From: Phycisphaerae bacterium
GTDB lineage: Bacteria > Planctomycetota > Phycisphaerae > UBA1845 > PWPN01
Length of the DNA stretch: 64,000 nucleotides
NCBI GenBank assembly: GCA_018003015.1
Contig: JAGNEZ010000004.1
Span: 115,430-179,429 of the forward strand
Direction of reading: 5' to 3'
The notes beneath the pieces are model-generated. The model was given only the letters and a program-made list of their open reading frames with translations. It made no database searches and had not been told where the DNA came from. The translations under genes were made by a program, and so were the position numbers. Below, piece after piece: positions 1-8,797 of this stretch; the first letter of the stretch is position 1, and each line of letters begins with the position of its first letter.

Positions 1-1704
1 GCGGATCTCGCCCGCTGTCTGGCCATCGGCAGCCGGATCGCCGGTTGGGATAAACCCCCGGCCATTGCCGGCCGCCTCACCCTGTCCACCGTCAGTCAGG
101 GCTCCGCCGACGGGGCAAACCTCACCGGCAACGCCCGCATCGATGGGCTCGCGATCGGGGCCGGCGAAAAGACGATTCGAGAAGATCAGGTCCGTCTTGC
201 CGTCAAGGCCGGGGTCAACCGTCGCCAGGAGACCGTCACTCTCGATCAGTTCCAGATGGACTCGCGCATGATCGCTGTCAAGATGACCGGTACCATCTCA
301 GATTACGCCCGGACCTGCTTGCTTGATCTCAAGGGCAGCTATCAGGCGTCCTGGGAGCCCATCAGCTCCCTGCTCCACGAACTGGCTCCGGCGACTGCCG
401 ACAAGGTGACCCTCGCCGGTGCGAGCGAGAGCCGGTTCACGGTCACCGGTACCGCCAACCAGCCCCAGGTGACCCCGACATATCGAGACGCCTCCGCCAC
501 CGGAGAGGTGAGCTGGGTCTCGGCGGATGTCTGTGGCGTCCAGGTGGGGAAAGCCCTCCTCACCCCGGCATTCAAGCAAGGACAGCTGACCGTGCCCGTG
601 TCCGCGATCCCGGCCGCAGGCGGGCAGGTCCACCTCGGCGGCGGCGTTGATTTCCGTCCGGCCACCCCAGTACTCAGCCTCGGTCCCGAGCTCCAACTCC
701 TGGAGAGCGTGCGCATCACGCCGGAAATGGGCCGGCAGCTTCTCAGCCGCGTGAATCCCATCTTCGGCAGCATGACCCGCGTCGAGGGGACCGTCTCCCT
801 CATCACCAGGAATATCCAGCTCCCACTGGGCGAGGCGATCAAAACCGGCGGCTCCGGGCAGGGCCGCCTCGACCTTCAGAACCTCAAGGTCCAGCCGGCG
901 GGCTTCATGATGGTGCTGCTTGATCTGGGCGGACTGACCGGCGGCGACAACTACACCGTGCAGGTCAGCGGCGTGGATTTCCACCTCAAAAACGGACGGC
1001 TGCACTACGACAAGTTTGCGATGACGTTTGGCCCGGACTTCGACTTGCGATTCCGTGGCTCAGTAGGCTTCGATGAGACTCTTGACTTGGCCGTCTCCCT
1101 CCCGATCAGGGCCGCACTCCTTCAGAAACTGGGCGTCGCTGGCCCGACCGCCGAGTACGCACGCCGACTGGAGAAGGTGCGAGTCGAGATACCGGTCGTG
1201 GGTACACGATTGCAGCCCAGAATGGATCTGTCCCAGATTGACATGAAGCCGCTGATCGAGGAAGCCGCCCGCTCCGCCGTCTCCCAGGGAGCCGACAGCT
1301 TGCTCAAGGACCTGATGGGCATCAAGCGAACGCCAAAACTTGATTCCGGGACGGGCGCATCGGAGCGGACGCCCGTGGCCGGCCCGAGGACCCCGGTCCG
1401 TCCGCCCGCCGACCCCGCCAAAACCCTCGAGAAGAAAGCCCTGGACCTGCTCAAGACGCCCAAGCCGGGTGCCAGTCGTCCCGCCCAGCGGGGCCTCGAA
1501 GCCCTGCCATCCATCCTCCGCGAGCGAACTGGGCCACCGGCGAGCAGGCCCAGCCAGCCGGAGGTGCGTCGTTCCACCACCGGCAGCACCGCCCAACGCG
1601 GCGGCCCATCAACTCAGCCGGCGATTTCCAGGCAACCCGCAACGCCGCAAACGAAACCGGCCGTTCAGCCATTTCGAGGTATCTTCAGACGAGAACGACG
1701 ATGA
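1..1704 (+). CDS. AsmA-like C-terminal region protein (5' partial)
   Basis: The reading frame is open from base 1 with no stop, so the N-terminus lies outside the window; 567 codons are visible. It is rich in beta-strand repeats, and the stretch from about residue 260 to 430 (gly-rich strands, 'FRGSVGFDETLDLAVSLPI', 'VEIPVVGTRLQPRMDL') is typical of the C-terminal part of AsmA/TamB-like envelope proteins. The last ~120 residues are a Pro/Arg/Thr-rich low-complexity tail, probably disordered. AsmA-like proteins are inner-membrane-anchored periplasmic proteins linked to lipid transport between membranes. The exact role here is inferred only from this resemblance. Its stop overlaps the next ATG by 4 bases (ATGA), so the two are probably cotranscribed. 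Confidence 0.7.
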   Translation, partial: ADLARCLAIGSRIAGWDKPPAIAGRLTLSTVSQGSADGANLTGNARIDGLAIGAGEKTIREDQVRLAVKAGVNRRQETVTLDQFQMDSRMIAVKMTGTISDYARTCLLDLKGSYQASWEPISSLLHELAPATADKVTLAGASESRFTVTGTANQPQVTPTYRDASATGEVSWVSADVCGVQVGKALLTPAFKQGQLTVPVSAIPAAGGQVHLGGGVDFRPATPVLSLGPELQLLESVRITPEMGRQLLSRVNPIFGSMTRVEGTVSLITRNIQLPLGEAIKTGGSGQGRLDLQNLKVQPAGFMMVLLDLGGLTGGDNYTVQVSGVDFHLKNGRLHYDKFAMTFGPDFDLRFRGSVGFDETLDLAVSLPIRAALLQKLGVAGPTAEYARRLEKVRVEIPVVGTRLQPRMDLSQIDMKPLIEEAARSAVSQGADSLLKDLMGIKRTPKLDSGTGASERTPVAGPRTPVRPPADPAKTLEKKALDLLKTPKPGASRPAQRGLEALPSILRERTGPPASRPSQPEVRRSTTGSTAQRGGPSTQPAISRQPATPQTKPAVQPFRGIFRRERR

Positions 1705-3089
1705 CCGCGACGCCCGGCAGGACAACCCAGCCGCCCGTACCTCCTCCACAGAAGATCAGGTACGACCTCCTTGAACAGGCGACGTCCCTCGCCCGGTACC
1801 ATGGCCGGATGTGGCGAATCGGCGCCGCTCTGCTGTGGAACCACAACGTGACCGCCATGAGCGCGGCGCTCTCCTTCCGGACCATCTTCGCCATGGTCCC
1901 CGTCCTGGTGCTGGCTTTCCTCGTTCTGAAGTCCGTCGGCGTGCTGGAGGATAGCAAGCAGGGCCTTCGAAGCGTCCTGCAGGCGTCAGGCTTCGGCCAG
2001 ATCGCACTCACTCAGCCAATCGACATCGCCCCGACAAGTCCCTCCGACACCGGCTCCCCATCCGGTGAACAGGTGCTCAATCTGGCCGACGAGATCGAAC
2101 GCCTCGTGGAGAACGTCGAGGGGAAACTCACCGTGGGCCGGCTCGGTCCCGTCGGAATCGTGCTGCTGATCTACACGGCCACCACTTTGCTCACTTCGAT
2201 GGAACGCTCGCTAAACAGGATCTTCGGCATATCACGCAGCAGGTCTCTCGCCAGGCGCGTTCCTCTCTACTGGTCGGTCATGACCCTGGGCCCCGTGCTC
2301 GTCGTGGCAGCCTCCTACCTGGGTCAGCGGACCACAAAGGCACTGGAACAAGTCAGCGGTGTCTCGTGGCTCCTCGCAGCTTGCGGATACTGGGCTGCCC
2401 CTGTCGCTGGGTACTTGCTTCTCTTCCTTGGACTCTACAAGCTCCTGCCCAACGCCAATGTCTCGTGGCGTGCCGCGCTCGGCGGCGCCCTGTTTGCCGC
2501 ACCGGTCTGGCTGGTCGCCAAATGGCTATTCGCCCTCTACGTGCGCGAGATCGTCGCAACCGGGAACCTCTATGGAGCACTGGGCTTGGTGCCGATCTTC
2601 CTCCTCTGGCTTAACCTTTCCTGGCTCATCTTCATGTATGGTGCCGAACTGGCCTACGTGGCAGGAAACCTGGCGAACCTGCAAGGTCCTGATCATGCAG
2701 AGCCTGCATCCCTGAGACCTCATGATCTTCTCGCCGCGGCGCTGGCCGTCGCGCGACCGTATGAGGCCGGCGGGGGAGCAGTATCGCTGGATGAGGTTCG
2801 GGGCAGGCTCAGACTCACAGATCAGTCCGCCCGGCAGCTCTTGGAGCAGCTGGGCTCCGTCGGGGCCGTATGCCCAGTGGCAGGCGACGGACCTCCGATG
2901 TACGTGCTCGCGCGTCCGGCTAACAGGATTCCCGTTCTCGAAGTCCTCGGAGTCCTGCGACCGGAACGGGACTTCGAACCCGGACGCTACGATCCCGAGA
3001 TCGGCGCGACCATCAGACGCTTTCAGCAGCGATCACAGACCGCCCTGGGCGATCTGACCGTCGGCGACCTGATCCGGGCGGGAACATAG
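1701..3089 (+). CDS. YihY/BrkB-family inner-membrane protein
   Basis: 462 residues. The core (about residues 40-340) shows the YihY/BrkB (formerly 'ribonuclease BN') pattern: 'WNHNVTAMSAALSFRTIFAMVP' near residues 47-67, six hydrophobic segments, and 'GNLYGALGLVPIFLLWLNLSW' before the last membrane segment. A C-terminal cytosolic tail of about 120 residues resembles a winged-helix-like region, as in some long members. The family is an integral membrane protein family of unsettled function; the old RNase BN assignment is not supported. Four-base overlap with the upstream AsmA-like gene suggests an envelope operon. Confidence 0.85.
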   Translation: MTATPGRTTQPPVPPPQKIRYDLLEQATSLARYHGRMWRIGAALLWNHNVTAMSAALSFRTIFAMVPVLVLAFLVLKSVGVLEDSKQGLRSVLQASGFGQIALTQPIDIAPTSPSDTGSPSGEQVLNLADEIERLVENVEGKLTVGRLGPVGIVLLIYTATTLLTSMERSLNRIFGISRSRSLARRVPLYWSVMTLGPVLVVAASYLGQRTTKALEQVSGVSWLLAACGYWAAPVAGYLLLFLGLYKLLPNANVSWRAALGGALFAAPVWLVAKWLFALYVREIVATGNLYGALGLVPIFLLWLNLSWLIFMYGAELAYVAGNLANLQGPDHAEPASLRPHDLLAAALAVARPYEAGGGAVSLDEVRGRLRLTDQSARQLLEQLGSVGAVCPVAGDGPPMYVLARPANRIPVLEVLGVLRPERDFEPGRYDPEIGATIRRFQQRSQTALGDLTVGDLIRAGT

Positions 3090-3242
3090 CACCCACGGCC
3101 GTGTGTCGCAGCATAATCCGCCTGTGCGCGTGACCACCCACGGTGCGGATGCTGGTTTGTCCTTCGGAATCATGGTCTTCACCTTCGCCTCGCAGGCAGG
3201 CGGAGGAAGACCCGGACTCTTAACTGAGAAAGAGAGGTTACT

Positions 3243-3671
3243 ATGGATCCGGCGAAGAAAGGCTTGGCATTGCTGCAGGAGTTCAAGAACTTCGCACTGA
3301 AAGGCAATGTGGTCGATCTGGCCATCGGCGTGATCATCGGAACGGCATTCGGCAAGATCATCGACTCGCTGGTCAAGCACATCATGATGCCCTTCATCAG
3401 CCTATTCATGCCCGGCGAGCAAGGTTACCTTGCCTGGAAACTGACCGTCGCCGGCAAGGAAATTCCCTATGGACTGTTCATCGGCGAGGTCGTCAACTTC
3501 CTGGTCGTCGCACTGGCCCTCTTCATCTTCATCGTCAAGTTCCTCGGTTGGATCATGAAAACCAAGAAGGAGGAGGCACCCCCTGTCCCACAGCTGACCA
3601 AGGACCAGGAGCTGCTGACCCAGATCCGTGATCTGCTCACGCGCCCCGGGTCGAGGCCGCAGTCAGCGTAA
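3243..3671 (+). CDS. mscL: Large-conductance mechanosensitive channel MscL
   Basis: 142 residues, the usual MscL length. The signature 'EFKNFALKGNVVDLAIGVIIGTAFGKII' region forms the amphipathic N-helix and pore-lining TM1 (residues 14-45). A periplasmic loop follows, then TM2 ('VVNFLVVALALFIFIVKF', about residues 83-102), then a charged C-terminal bundle helix with 'LTKDQELLTQIRDLL'. The protein opens under membrane tension and releases solutes on hypo-osmotic shock. The ATG is preceded by GAGAGG, and the gene stands alone, 153 bases after the BrkB gene and convergent to tsaE. Confidence 0.95.
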   Translation: MDPAKKGLALLQEFKNFALKGNVVDLAIGVIIGTAFGKIIDSLVKHIMMPFISLFMPGEQGYLAWKLTVAGKEIPYGLFIGEVVNFLVVALALFIFIVKFLGWIMKTKKEEAPPVPQLTKDQELLTQIRDLLTRPGSRPQSA

Positions 3672-4063
3672 CCAGACCAACGACCATCTCCCGAGGGACC
3701 AGTCTCGGAGCGAGAGGCTCGTTGCGGCCCTGGCGATGACTCTCCAGATGGCTCGCCGTGCTCCCCCAGGAGAGCACTGCGGGCATCAGCTCCCGCAGGC
3801 CCACCTGGCGTGCGATGGCCCGGCGTAGCGGCTCGCCCAGACACAGAGTCGCCGCCGGGCACCCGCCTTCGCCGATCAGGCGGTCGTTGTCGAGAACGCC
3901 GCTGCCGGTCACGGTTGCCGGCATCGGCGAGTCTTGCGCGCCAGCCGTCTCAGTGATCTGCGGTTGGCGAGGAGGGCCGTTGTGGTCAGCGCGCTGGCGG
4001 CGCCCCGGGCTGCGGCGCTGGATCGGTCAATGCGGCTCGGGTATGCGCGTCCGTCGGCCTCGG
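3672..4063. other. Gap between mscL and tsaE, no clear gene
   Basis: A minus-strand frame is open from about 4026 to 3637 with no convincing start: an ATG at 3924 would give 95 residues. The peptide contains 'GEPLRRAIARQVGLRELM' but I do not recognise a family, and it would overlap the end of mscL. It may be a decayed third gene of the thiL-tsaE operon or chance. No terminator hairpin with a T-run is visible for either convergent unit. Confidence 0.3.
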
Positions 4064-4537
4064 TCACAGAGCTCGGAGGATGAACTCGGATTCGGGCCCG
4101 CTGGCAGTGCAGACCAACCGCCGGCTGCATTCGCTTAGCGGTTCCATCCGGATGGTCAGCAGGTCGACGGGCAGGAGGTCGGCTACGCGGTCGGCCCATT
4201 CCAGAACGATGGCCCCCCCCGCCAGCATCTCGTCGAAGCCCAGAGCCTCGAGATCACGGCTTCCCCGGAGCCGGTAGGTGTCAATGTGGTGGATCGCCAG
4301 ACCGGCCTCGCTACTCGTGCCTTCATACTCGTTCACGATCACGAAGGTCGGGCTGTTGACCTGACGCAAGTCGGCCACGCCCGCACCCTCGGCAATCCCC
4401 TTGACCAGCGTGGTCTTGCCTGATCCCAGCGGCCCGATCAGGCCGATCACATGCCCCGGCATCAGCCGGGTACCCAACCGTCGGCCGATCGCTTGCGTGG
4501 TGGCCACGGAGTCGCTTTGCAGAACCAGTTCAATCAT
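4064..4537 (-). CDS. tsaE: tRNA threonylcarbamoyladenosine biosynthesis ATPase TsaE
   Basis: 157 residues from the ATG at 4537. P-loop 'GPLGSGKTT' at residues 35-43, then 'NSPTFVIVNEY' and 'HIDTYRLRGSRDLEALGFDE', both hallmarks of TsaE, and the late 'VLEWADRVADLLP'. TsaE works with TsaB and TsaD in t6A37 modification of ANN-decoding tRNAs in the cytosol. A longer in-frame ORF reaches 4693, but the family start is at MIEL, and that ATG overlaps the thiL stop by 4 bases, so the two are translationally coupled. tsaB and tsaD are not in the window. Confidence 0.93.
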   Translation of the reverse strand: MIELVLQSDSVATTQAIGRRLGTRLMPGHVIGLIGPLGSGKTTLVKGIAEGAGVADLRQVNSPTFVIVNEYEGTSSEAGLAIHHIDTYRLRGSRDLEALGFDEMLAGGAIVLEWADRVADLLPVDLLTIRMEPLSECSRRLVCTASGPESEFILRAL

Positions 4538-5478
4538 GTCCAGTGTTCGAACCCGCGGGGCTCGACAAGCACCCGCTTGCCCCCGGCCAAGACCATCCAC
4601 AGGCTCGATCGTTCGGTCGACGAGCGAGCTACAACGCGGCCCACCGGCCACAGCCCTGCCCCCACGCCCGTTCCGGCCGCACCCTCCAGACACGTATCGC
4701 CGACTACCAGCAGCTCGAAGTCCTCACCATCGCTGAGGGCATGCTCGAGGGCCGGCCGCCCATCCTGCTTCGCGATCTCGCGGGCCGCATCGCTGATGAT
4801 CCGCTCGATCAGCTCCGGTCGCAACTCGGCATCGCACCCCGACGAGGTACACAGCCGGTGCAGATCCATGGTCAGACCATCGGAGATGTCCATCATGGCG
4901 TGCAGACCAGCCTCACCCGCCAGCCGCCGGGCGCATTCCAGCTTGGGCTCGAACGTCAGGTGCCGACCCAGCAGGCTGCCGCCCAGCGGACCACTGACGA
5001 AGAGGATATCCCCGGCCCGGGCTCCGGATCTGCGCATCGGACCACGAGCGGCCATCGGCTCAGCCACCATGGCCACGTCGATCGCCAGACGGCCGTCCCA
5101 ACTCGTCGTGTCTCCGCCTACGATCGCGCACCCGTACCGGTCGGCCACACCCGCCATACCCTCGTACATCCGTTGCACCTCGACCAGGGACATGTCTCGG
5201 TTGAGGGCGATGCTCACCGTGGCCGCCCGGGGCGCGCAGGCCATGCCCGCGCAATCGCTCAGTGAACAGGCCATCGCCTTCCGCCCGATCAGCTCGTGAT
5301 TATGCCGCTCGGTGTCGAAATGGACCCCGTCCAGGAGCATGTCCGCGGTGATGGCCACCAGCAAGCCGTCCAGCCGCACCAGGGCCATGTCGTCACCGAT
5401 GCCAATCGGTACCCGCCGCGTGTCGGCCTTAAACCGCTCGGTCAGCCAGGCAACCAGTGCGTTTTCACCCTTAGCCAT
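4534..5478 (-). CDS. thiL: Thiamine-monophosphate kinase
   Basis: 314 residues from the ATG at 5478 (MAKGENALVAWL). It shows the ThiL pattern: 'IGIGDDMALVRL' near residues 24-35, 'DMLLDGVHFD' (metal-binding Asp), 'GRKAMACSLSDCAGM', 'IVGGDTT', and 'MMDISDGLTMDL' in the ATP-grasping half. The enzyme phosphorylates thiamine monophosphate to thiamine diphosphate, the last step of cofactor synthesis. An open frame extends far upstream to 5988, but residues before MAKGENA do not look like ThiL. First gene of a two-gene operon with tsaE. Confidence 0.94.
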   Translation of the reverse strand: MAKGENALVAWLTERFKADTRRVPIGIGDDMALVRLDGLLVAITADMLLDGVHFDTERHNHELIGRKAMACSLSDCAGMACAPRAATVSIALNRDMSLVEVQRMYEGMAGVADRYGCAIVGGDTTSWDGRLAIDVAMVAEPMAARGPMRRSGARAGDILFVSGPLGGSLLGRHLTFEPKLECARRLAGEAGLHAMMDISDGLTMDLHRLCTSSGCDAELRPELIERIISDAAREIAKQDGRPALEHALSDGEDFELLVVGDTCLEGAAGTGVGAGLWPVGRVVARSSTERSSLWMVLAGGKRVLVEPRGFEHWT

Positions 5479-5516
5479 GGGTGTTAGCTTACCCGTGGCC
5501 GGGCAAGCCATAAAGG

Positions 5517-5546
5517 TGCAATTCTGCTCCGCGACAGGGGTATAAT
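5517..5546 (+). promoter_or_regulatory. Candidate promoter for the membrane protein at 5591
   Basis: A perfect TATAAT lies at 5541-5546, 45 bases before the chosen start. The best -35 match (TGCAAT, 5517-5522, 18-base spacer) is weak. The site lies in the 112-base divergent gap between thiL and the plus-strand gene. Confidence 0.4.
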
Positions 5547-5590
5547 GACTGTCAACCGCATTGGTCGCCGAGCATCGCAAGAGGATGTAC

Positions 5591-6673
5591 ATGCCAGCAT
5601 CAGAGGCGAAGTCCCTCATCCACCGTACCGTCTTCCTTGGGATCCTGCTCATCGCAGTTCTGACTATCGGTGTCTTCCTCTGGTCCATGGGTCGAGCTTG
5701 GCTCCTCGCGTCGCGGTCGGTGAATCCGACCCAGGTCAGAGTCCCGCCATTGGCCACCGCATCATCCTCTGCCGGTCGGCCGTCACCGGATGAGTATCGG
5801 CGGCGGTGGTCCGAGCGGATCGAACCACGCATGGCCGCTGCGGACGTGGCCTGCGATAGGGCTCTGCGCAGGAACATCGGGTTGGTGCGGTTGTTCCTCC
5901 TTGAGCGAAGGGCGGGCAGCCGGGCGTTCGCCGAGGACATGCTCTCGATCCGCGGCAAGTGGGCGCTGGTCAGGACCCATCTGCCCAATCTGGTGGGGGG
6001 GCGAGAGGATGCCGAACTGCGGTACCTCGCGGACCGGTTTGCCTGTCACGTCGTCTCCGATGAGGAGTTGAAAGCGGTCCTTGAGATCGCGGTGGCCGCC
6101 TACGTGGCCCAGGTGCAGGCGATCGAGAACGAATTGCTGGTCGGTGTTCGGGCGGATGTGGCGGATCTCCCGCTGGCATCATTGCCGGCCAATGCGACCG
6201 ACGAGATCGTAAGGGCGGAATACGAGCGGCTGGTGCGGGTCATCGCTCCTGCGGTGGCCGCCGATCTGGGCGTGGATGCGGCCCGCGAGTTGGCCAGCCT
6301 GGTGGCCGGTGATGTGGCCGCCGGAATCGCCGGCAGCGTGCTTGGCACCGTCGCCACGCGACTGGGCATCTCTTCCGGAATCCTGGCCGTCGGAGCAGGT
6401 TCCTCGTGGGCCACGCTTGGACTCTCCATCGTGGCGGCGGTGATCGCCGATCAGATCATCGACTTCGTCATCGACCAGGTGCACGATCCGACGGGAAAGC
6501 TCGCAGCCCGGGTGGACGAGATGCTGGCCGACGTCGGCCGTCTCATCGCTGAGGGGGACGGCGAGCGGCCGGGCTTGCGGGCCCAGCTGACTACCTTCGA
6601 CAAGGCCCGGTCGACCATTCGCCGCGAGGCCCTGCGCAGGTTGGTGTTGGAAGAGCAGACTGCATCGAGATAG
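5591..6673 (+). CDS. Membrane-anchored protein of unknown function
   Basis: 360 residues. I do not recognise the family. One N-terminal membrane segment ('TVFLGILLIAVLTIGVFLW', about residues 13-31) is followed by a long Ala/Arg/Glu-rich helical region. A second hydrophobic stretch comes near residues 230-290 ('VAAGIAGSVLGTVATRLG', then 'ATLGLSIVAAVIADQIIDFV'), which resembles Gly/Ala-rich hairpins in membrane-inserting helical proteins. Start chosen at the ATG at 5591 because AAGAGG (5579-5584) is 6 bases upstream; an ATG at 5585 and a GTG at 5561 are also in frame. Divergent from thiL, followed after 123 bases by the UroD-like gene. Confidence 0.65.
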   Translation: MPASEAKSLIHRTVFLGILLIAVLTIGVFLWSMGRAWLLASRSVNPTQVRVPPLATASSSAGRPSPDEYRRRWSERIEPRMAAADVACDRALRRNIGLVRLFLLERRAGSRAFAEDMLSIRGKWALVRTHLPNLVGGREDAELRYLADRFACHVVSDEELKAVLEIAVAAYVAQVQAIENELLVGVRADVADLPLASLPANATDEIVRAEYERLVRVIAPAVAADLGVDAARELASLVAGDVAAGIAGSVLGTVATRLGISSGILAVGAGSSWATLGLSIVAAVIADQIIDFVIDQVHDPTGKLAARVDEMLADVGRLIAEGDGERPGLRAQLTTFDKARSTIRREALRRLVLEEQTASR

Positions 6674-6796
6674 GAGTGAGAACCGAATACCGAAAGCCGA
6701 GAGAGTAGTCGTTCCAGCGTCGAGACCGGAAACTGACCAATGCGACTTCCCTCCCGCCTTTCATTCTCGGCGAAAACGGCTATCCTCGCTGTCATC

Positions 6797-7813
6797 ATGA
6801 CCAAGAAGGAGGTCGTGCTCGAATCCCTCGCATTTCGTCCGCCGCCGTATGTGCCTTGGGCTTGGGAGATGACCAAGGGATGCCAGCAGCGGGTTCGGGA
6901 GTTCCTCGGGACGGATGAGCTGACGGAGTTCGCGGGATCCCACTTCCTGGACATCGGGCCGGCGCCCGGGCGGTTCATCCAACTTGACGACCATTGCGTG
7001 CGAGATCTGTTCGGCGTCGTCTGGGATCGATCGGTCGACAAGGAGGTCGGTACGCCGCGAGAGTGGCCTATCCGTCAGCCGGAAGAACTGGACAGCTACC
7101 AGTTCCCCGACCCGACGGCCGACGTCTGGTTCGACGCAATCCCTGAACGGAAGGCCGCCCATCCCGATCTATTCTGCCGGTACCGCGTAGGCTTTGCCCT
7201 GTACGAGCGGGCGTGGGCTCTGCGCGGTATGTCCGATCTGCTGATGGACATGATCGAGCGCCCGGAGTTTGTCGATCGACTTCTCGACGAGGTGATGGAG
7301 CACAATCTGGCCAAGGCTCGCCAAGCGATCGAACTGGGGGCCGACGCGATTCTGTTTGGTGACGACTATGGCTCACAACGTGGGCTGATCATGGGCATTC
7401 GGCTCTGGCGTCAGTTCATCAAGCCGCGCCTGGCCCGGCTGTTCGCCGAGGTCCGGGACGCGGGGCGCGTTGTCTGTCTGCACTCCTGCGGATGCGTCGC
7501 CGAGTTGTTCGACGAGTTGGTCGAGATGGGTCTGCAGGTCTTCAACCCGTTCCAGCCAGAGGTCATGGATATCGCCGCGCTGAAAAAGCAGTATCACGGG
7601 CGGCTGGCCTTCCACGGCGGCATGAGCATCCAGAAGATCCTGCCCTTCGGCACGCCCGACGAGGTTCGCGCTGAAACCCGGCGTCTGATCGAACTAGGCC
7701 GCGAGGGCGGTTACATCGTGGCTCCGTCGCACATCGTGCCGCCGGACGTCCCGCCGGCCAACCTGGCGGCCATGATGGAGGTGCTCAGGGGCCAGCAGGG
7801 ATTCCCTCGTTGA
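6797..7813 (+). CDS. Uroporphyrinogen-decarboxylase-superfamily protein
   Basis: 338 residues from the ATG at 6797 (MTKKEVVLESL), the usual start position in this superfamily; an upstream in-frame ATG at 6740 would add 19 unrelated residues. 'VVCLHSCGCVAELFDELV' carries the His-x-Cys-Gly zinc/metal motif of the methyltransferase-type branch (MtaA/CmuA-like), followed by 'MGLQVFNPFQPE' and 'LAFHGGMSIQKILPFGTP'. The N-terminal arginine signature of true HemE is not evident, so I call it a superfamily member, possibly a corrinoid-linked methyltransferase, and not HemE. Planctomycetes often carry many such paralogues. Substrate unknown. Confidence 0.8.
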   Translation: MTKKEVVLESLAFRPPPYVPWAWEMTKGCQQRVREFLGTDELTEFAGSHFLDIGPAPGRFIQLDDHCVRDLFGVVWDRSVDKEVGTPREWPIRQPEELDSYQFPDPTADVWFDAIPERKAAHPDLFCRYRVGFALYERAWALRGMSDLLMDMIERPEFVDRLLDEVMEHNLAKARQAIELGADAILFGDDYGSQRGLIMGIRLWRQFIKPRLARLFAEVRDAGRVVCLHSCGCVAELFDELVEMGLQVFNPFQPEVMDIAALKKQYHGRLAFHGGMSIQKILPFGTPDEVRAETRRLIELGREGGYIVAPSHIVPPDVPPANLAAMMEVLRGQQGFPR

Positions 7814-7919
7814 GCCTTTTCACACACCGCAGCCGCTTTCGTGGGTGGCCTGGGCGCGCTCAGACCACCCCAGTGCCGCAAATCGACCGCTGTTTCGGCC
7901 GACGATGTGACGACGCCTG

Positions 7920-7947
7920 GGAACTCTCTCCGCCCAATCCAGTATAA
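7920..7947 (+). promoter_or_regulatory. Candidate ECF-type promoter of the sigma-factor operon
   Basis: GGAAC at 7920-7924 (the common ECF -35 core) is followed after 17 bases by GTATAA at 7942-7947. The leader to the ATG at 7986 would be about 30 bases. The arrangement would fit autoregulation by the sigma factor encoded just downstream, but this is inference from motif and position. Confidence 0.4.
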
Positions 7948-7985
7948 CCCGATAGAGAACGGCATCGACGGCGTAGGGCAGGTTC

Positions 7986-8525
7986 ATGGACGAGGACGCG
8001 ATCCTCATTCAGCGGGTGGTCAACGGTGACGCGGGGGCGTTCCGGCCGCTCGTGGAGCGATACCAACGGCCCGTGCTCCGGTTCATCGCTAACATCGCCG
8101 GAGATCGCCATCTCAGTGAAGACATCGGCCAGGAGGTCTTCTTGGCGGCGTACCGGGCCCTGGGATCATTCGATTCCGCGCGGAGCCGGTTCGTAACGTG
8201 GCTGTTCACTATCGCCCGGAATCGGACGATCACGGCCGTGCAGAAGCGGCAAGTCGAGTATGTGCCGGAACTGCCCGATTGTCCGGCGGCAGGGAGGCCG
8301 GATGAGGCTGCGGAGCGGGCTGAATGGTACGGGGCTCTGGACCGGGCTCTGGCCGGTCTGCCGTTTGAGCAGCGGACGGCATTCGTTCTGGCCGAGTTCG
8401 AAGGGTTGACTTACGAGGAGATTGCCCGGGTAGAGCAGACTCGCGTGGGGACGGTTCGATCGCGCATCAGCCGGGCTCGGGAGAGACTCCGGCAGGTGCT
8501 GCACGAATATGGAGAAGAGCGATGA
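7986..8525 (+). CDS. ECF-family RNA polymerase sigma factor
   Basis: 179 residues. Sigma region 2 lies at about residues 8-78, with 'DIGQEVFLAAYRAL' and 'FVTWLFTIARNRTI' (core and -10 binding). A short linker follows, then region 4 at about 112-172, with 'LPFEQRTAFVLAEFEGLTYEEIA' and 'GTVRSRISRARERLR' (helix-turn-helix for the -35 element). It recruits RNA polymerase to alternative promoters. GGGCAGG precedes the ATG. Its stop overlaps the start of a small membrane protein gene by ATGA, the usual place for an anti-sigma factor. Confidence 0.93.
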   Translation: MDEDAILIQRVVNGDAGAFRPLVERYQRPVLRFIANIAGDRHLSEDIGQEVFLAAYRALGSFDSARSRFVTWLFTIARNRTITAVQKRQVEYVPELPDCPAAGRPDEAAERAEWYGALDRALAGLPFEQRTAFVLAEFEGLTYEEIARVEQTRVGTVRSRISRARERLRQVLHEYGEER

Positions 8526-8791
8526 GCCGGCAGGATGAGCTGTATGAGGACTGGAAGGCTCGCAAGGCGGATGTCGTCGTGCCCGACGACTTCGTTGCGA
8601 ACGTGATGGCCGGGGTTTACCGACAAGTGGCCGAGGGGGCGGCGGGACCCGCGTGTTCGGATGGCGTGTTAAGTCGGCTGCCGAGGCACCAGCTCGCCCA
8701 GGCGGGTCTGGTGGCCGCCGCGGCCGTGCTGGGCTTCCTGCGTTTGGCGGCGATGACCCACCTCGTGTTGGGCACGACCGTGGGAGGATGA
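8522..8791 (+). CDS. Small membrane protein, possible anti-sigma factor
   Basis: 89 residues: a charged N-terminal half beginning 'MSRQDELYEDWKARKAD', then a single hydrophobic segment (about residues 59-84, 'LAQAGLVAAAAVLGFLRLAAM'). There is no zinc anti-sigma motif (His-x3-Cys-x2-Cys), so the role rests on position: four-base overlap with the sigma gene and a single-pass topology. It could also be an accessory subunit of the signal peptidase that follows 6 bases later. Confidence 0.7.
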   Translation: MSRQDELYEDWKARKADVVVPDDFVANVMAGVYRQVAEGAAGPACSDGVLSRLPRHQLAQAGLVAAAAVLGFLRLAAMTHLVLGTTVGG

Positions 8792-8797
8792 GCGGAT

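Noticed and set aside
6740-6796. Longer N-terminus for the UroD-like protein
   Set aside because: The extra 19 residues do not match the superfamily; the ATG at 6797 gives the normal beginning.
6797-7813. Calling this gene hemE
   Set aside because: The HSCG metal motif and lack of the HemE arginine signature point to the methyltransferase-type branch, although hemC and hemH are in the window.
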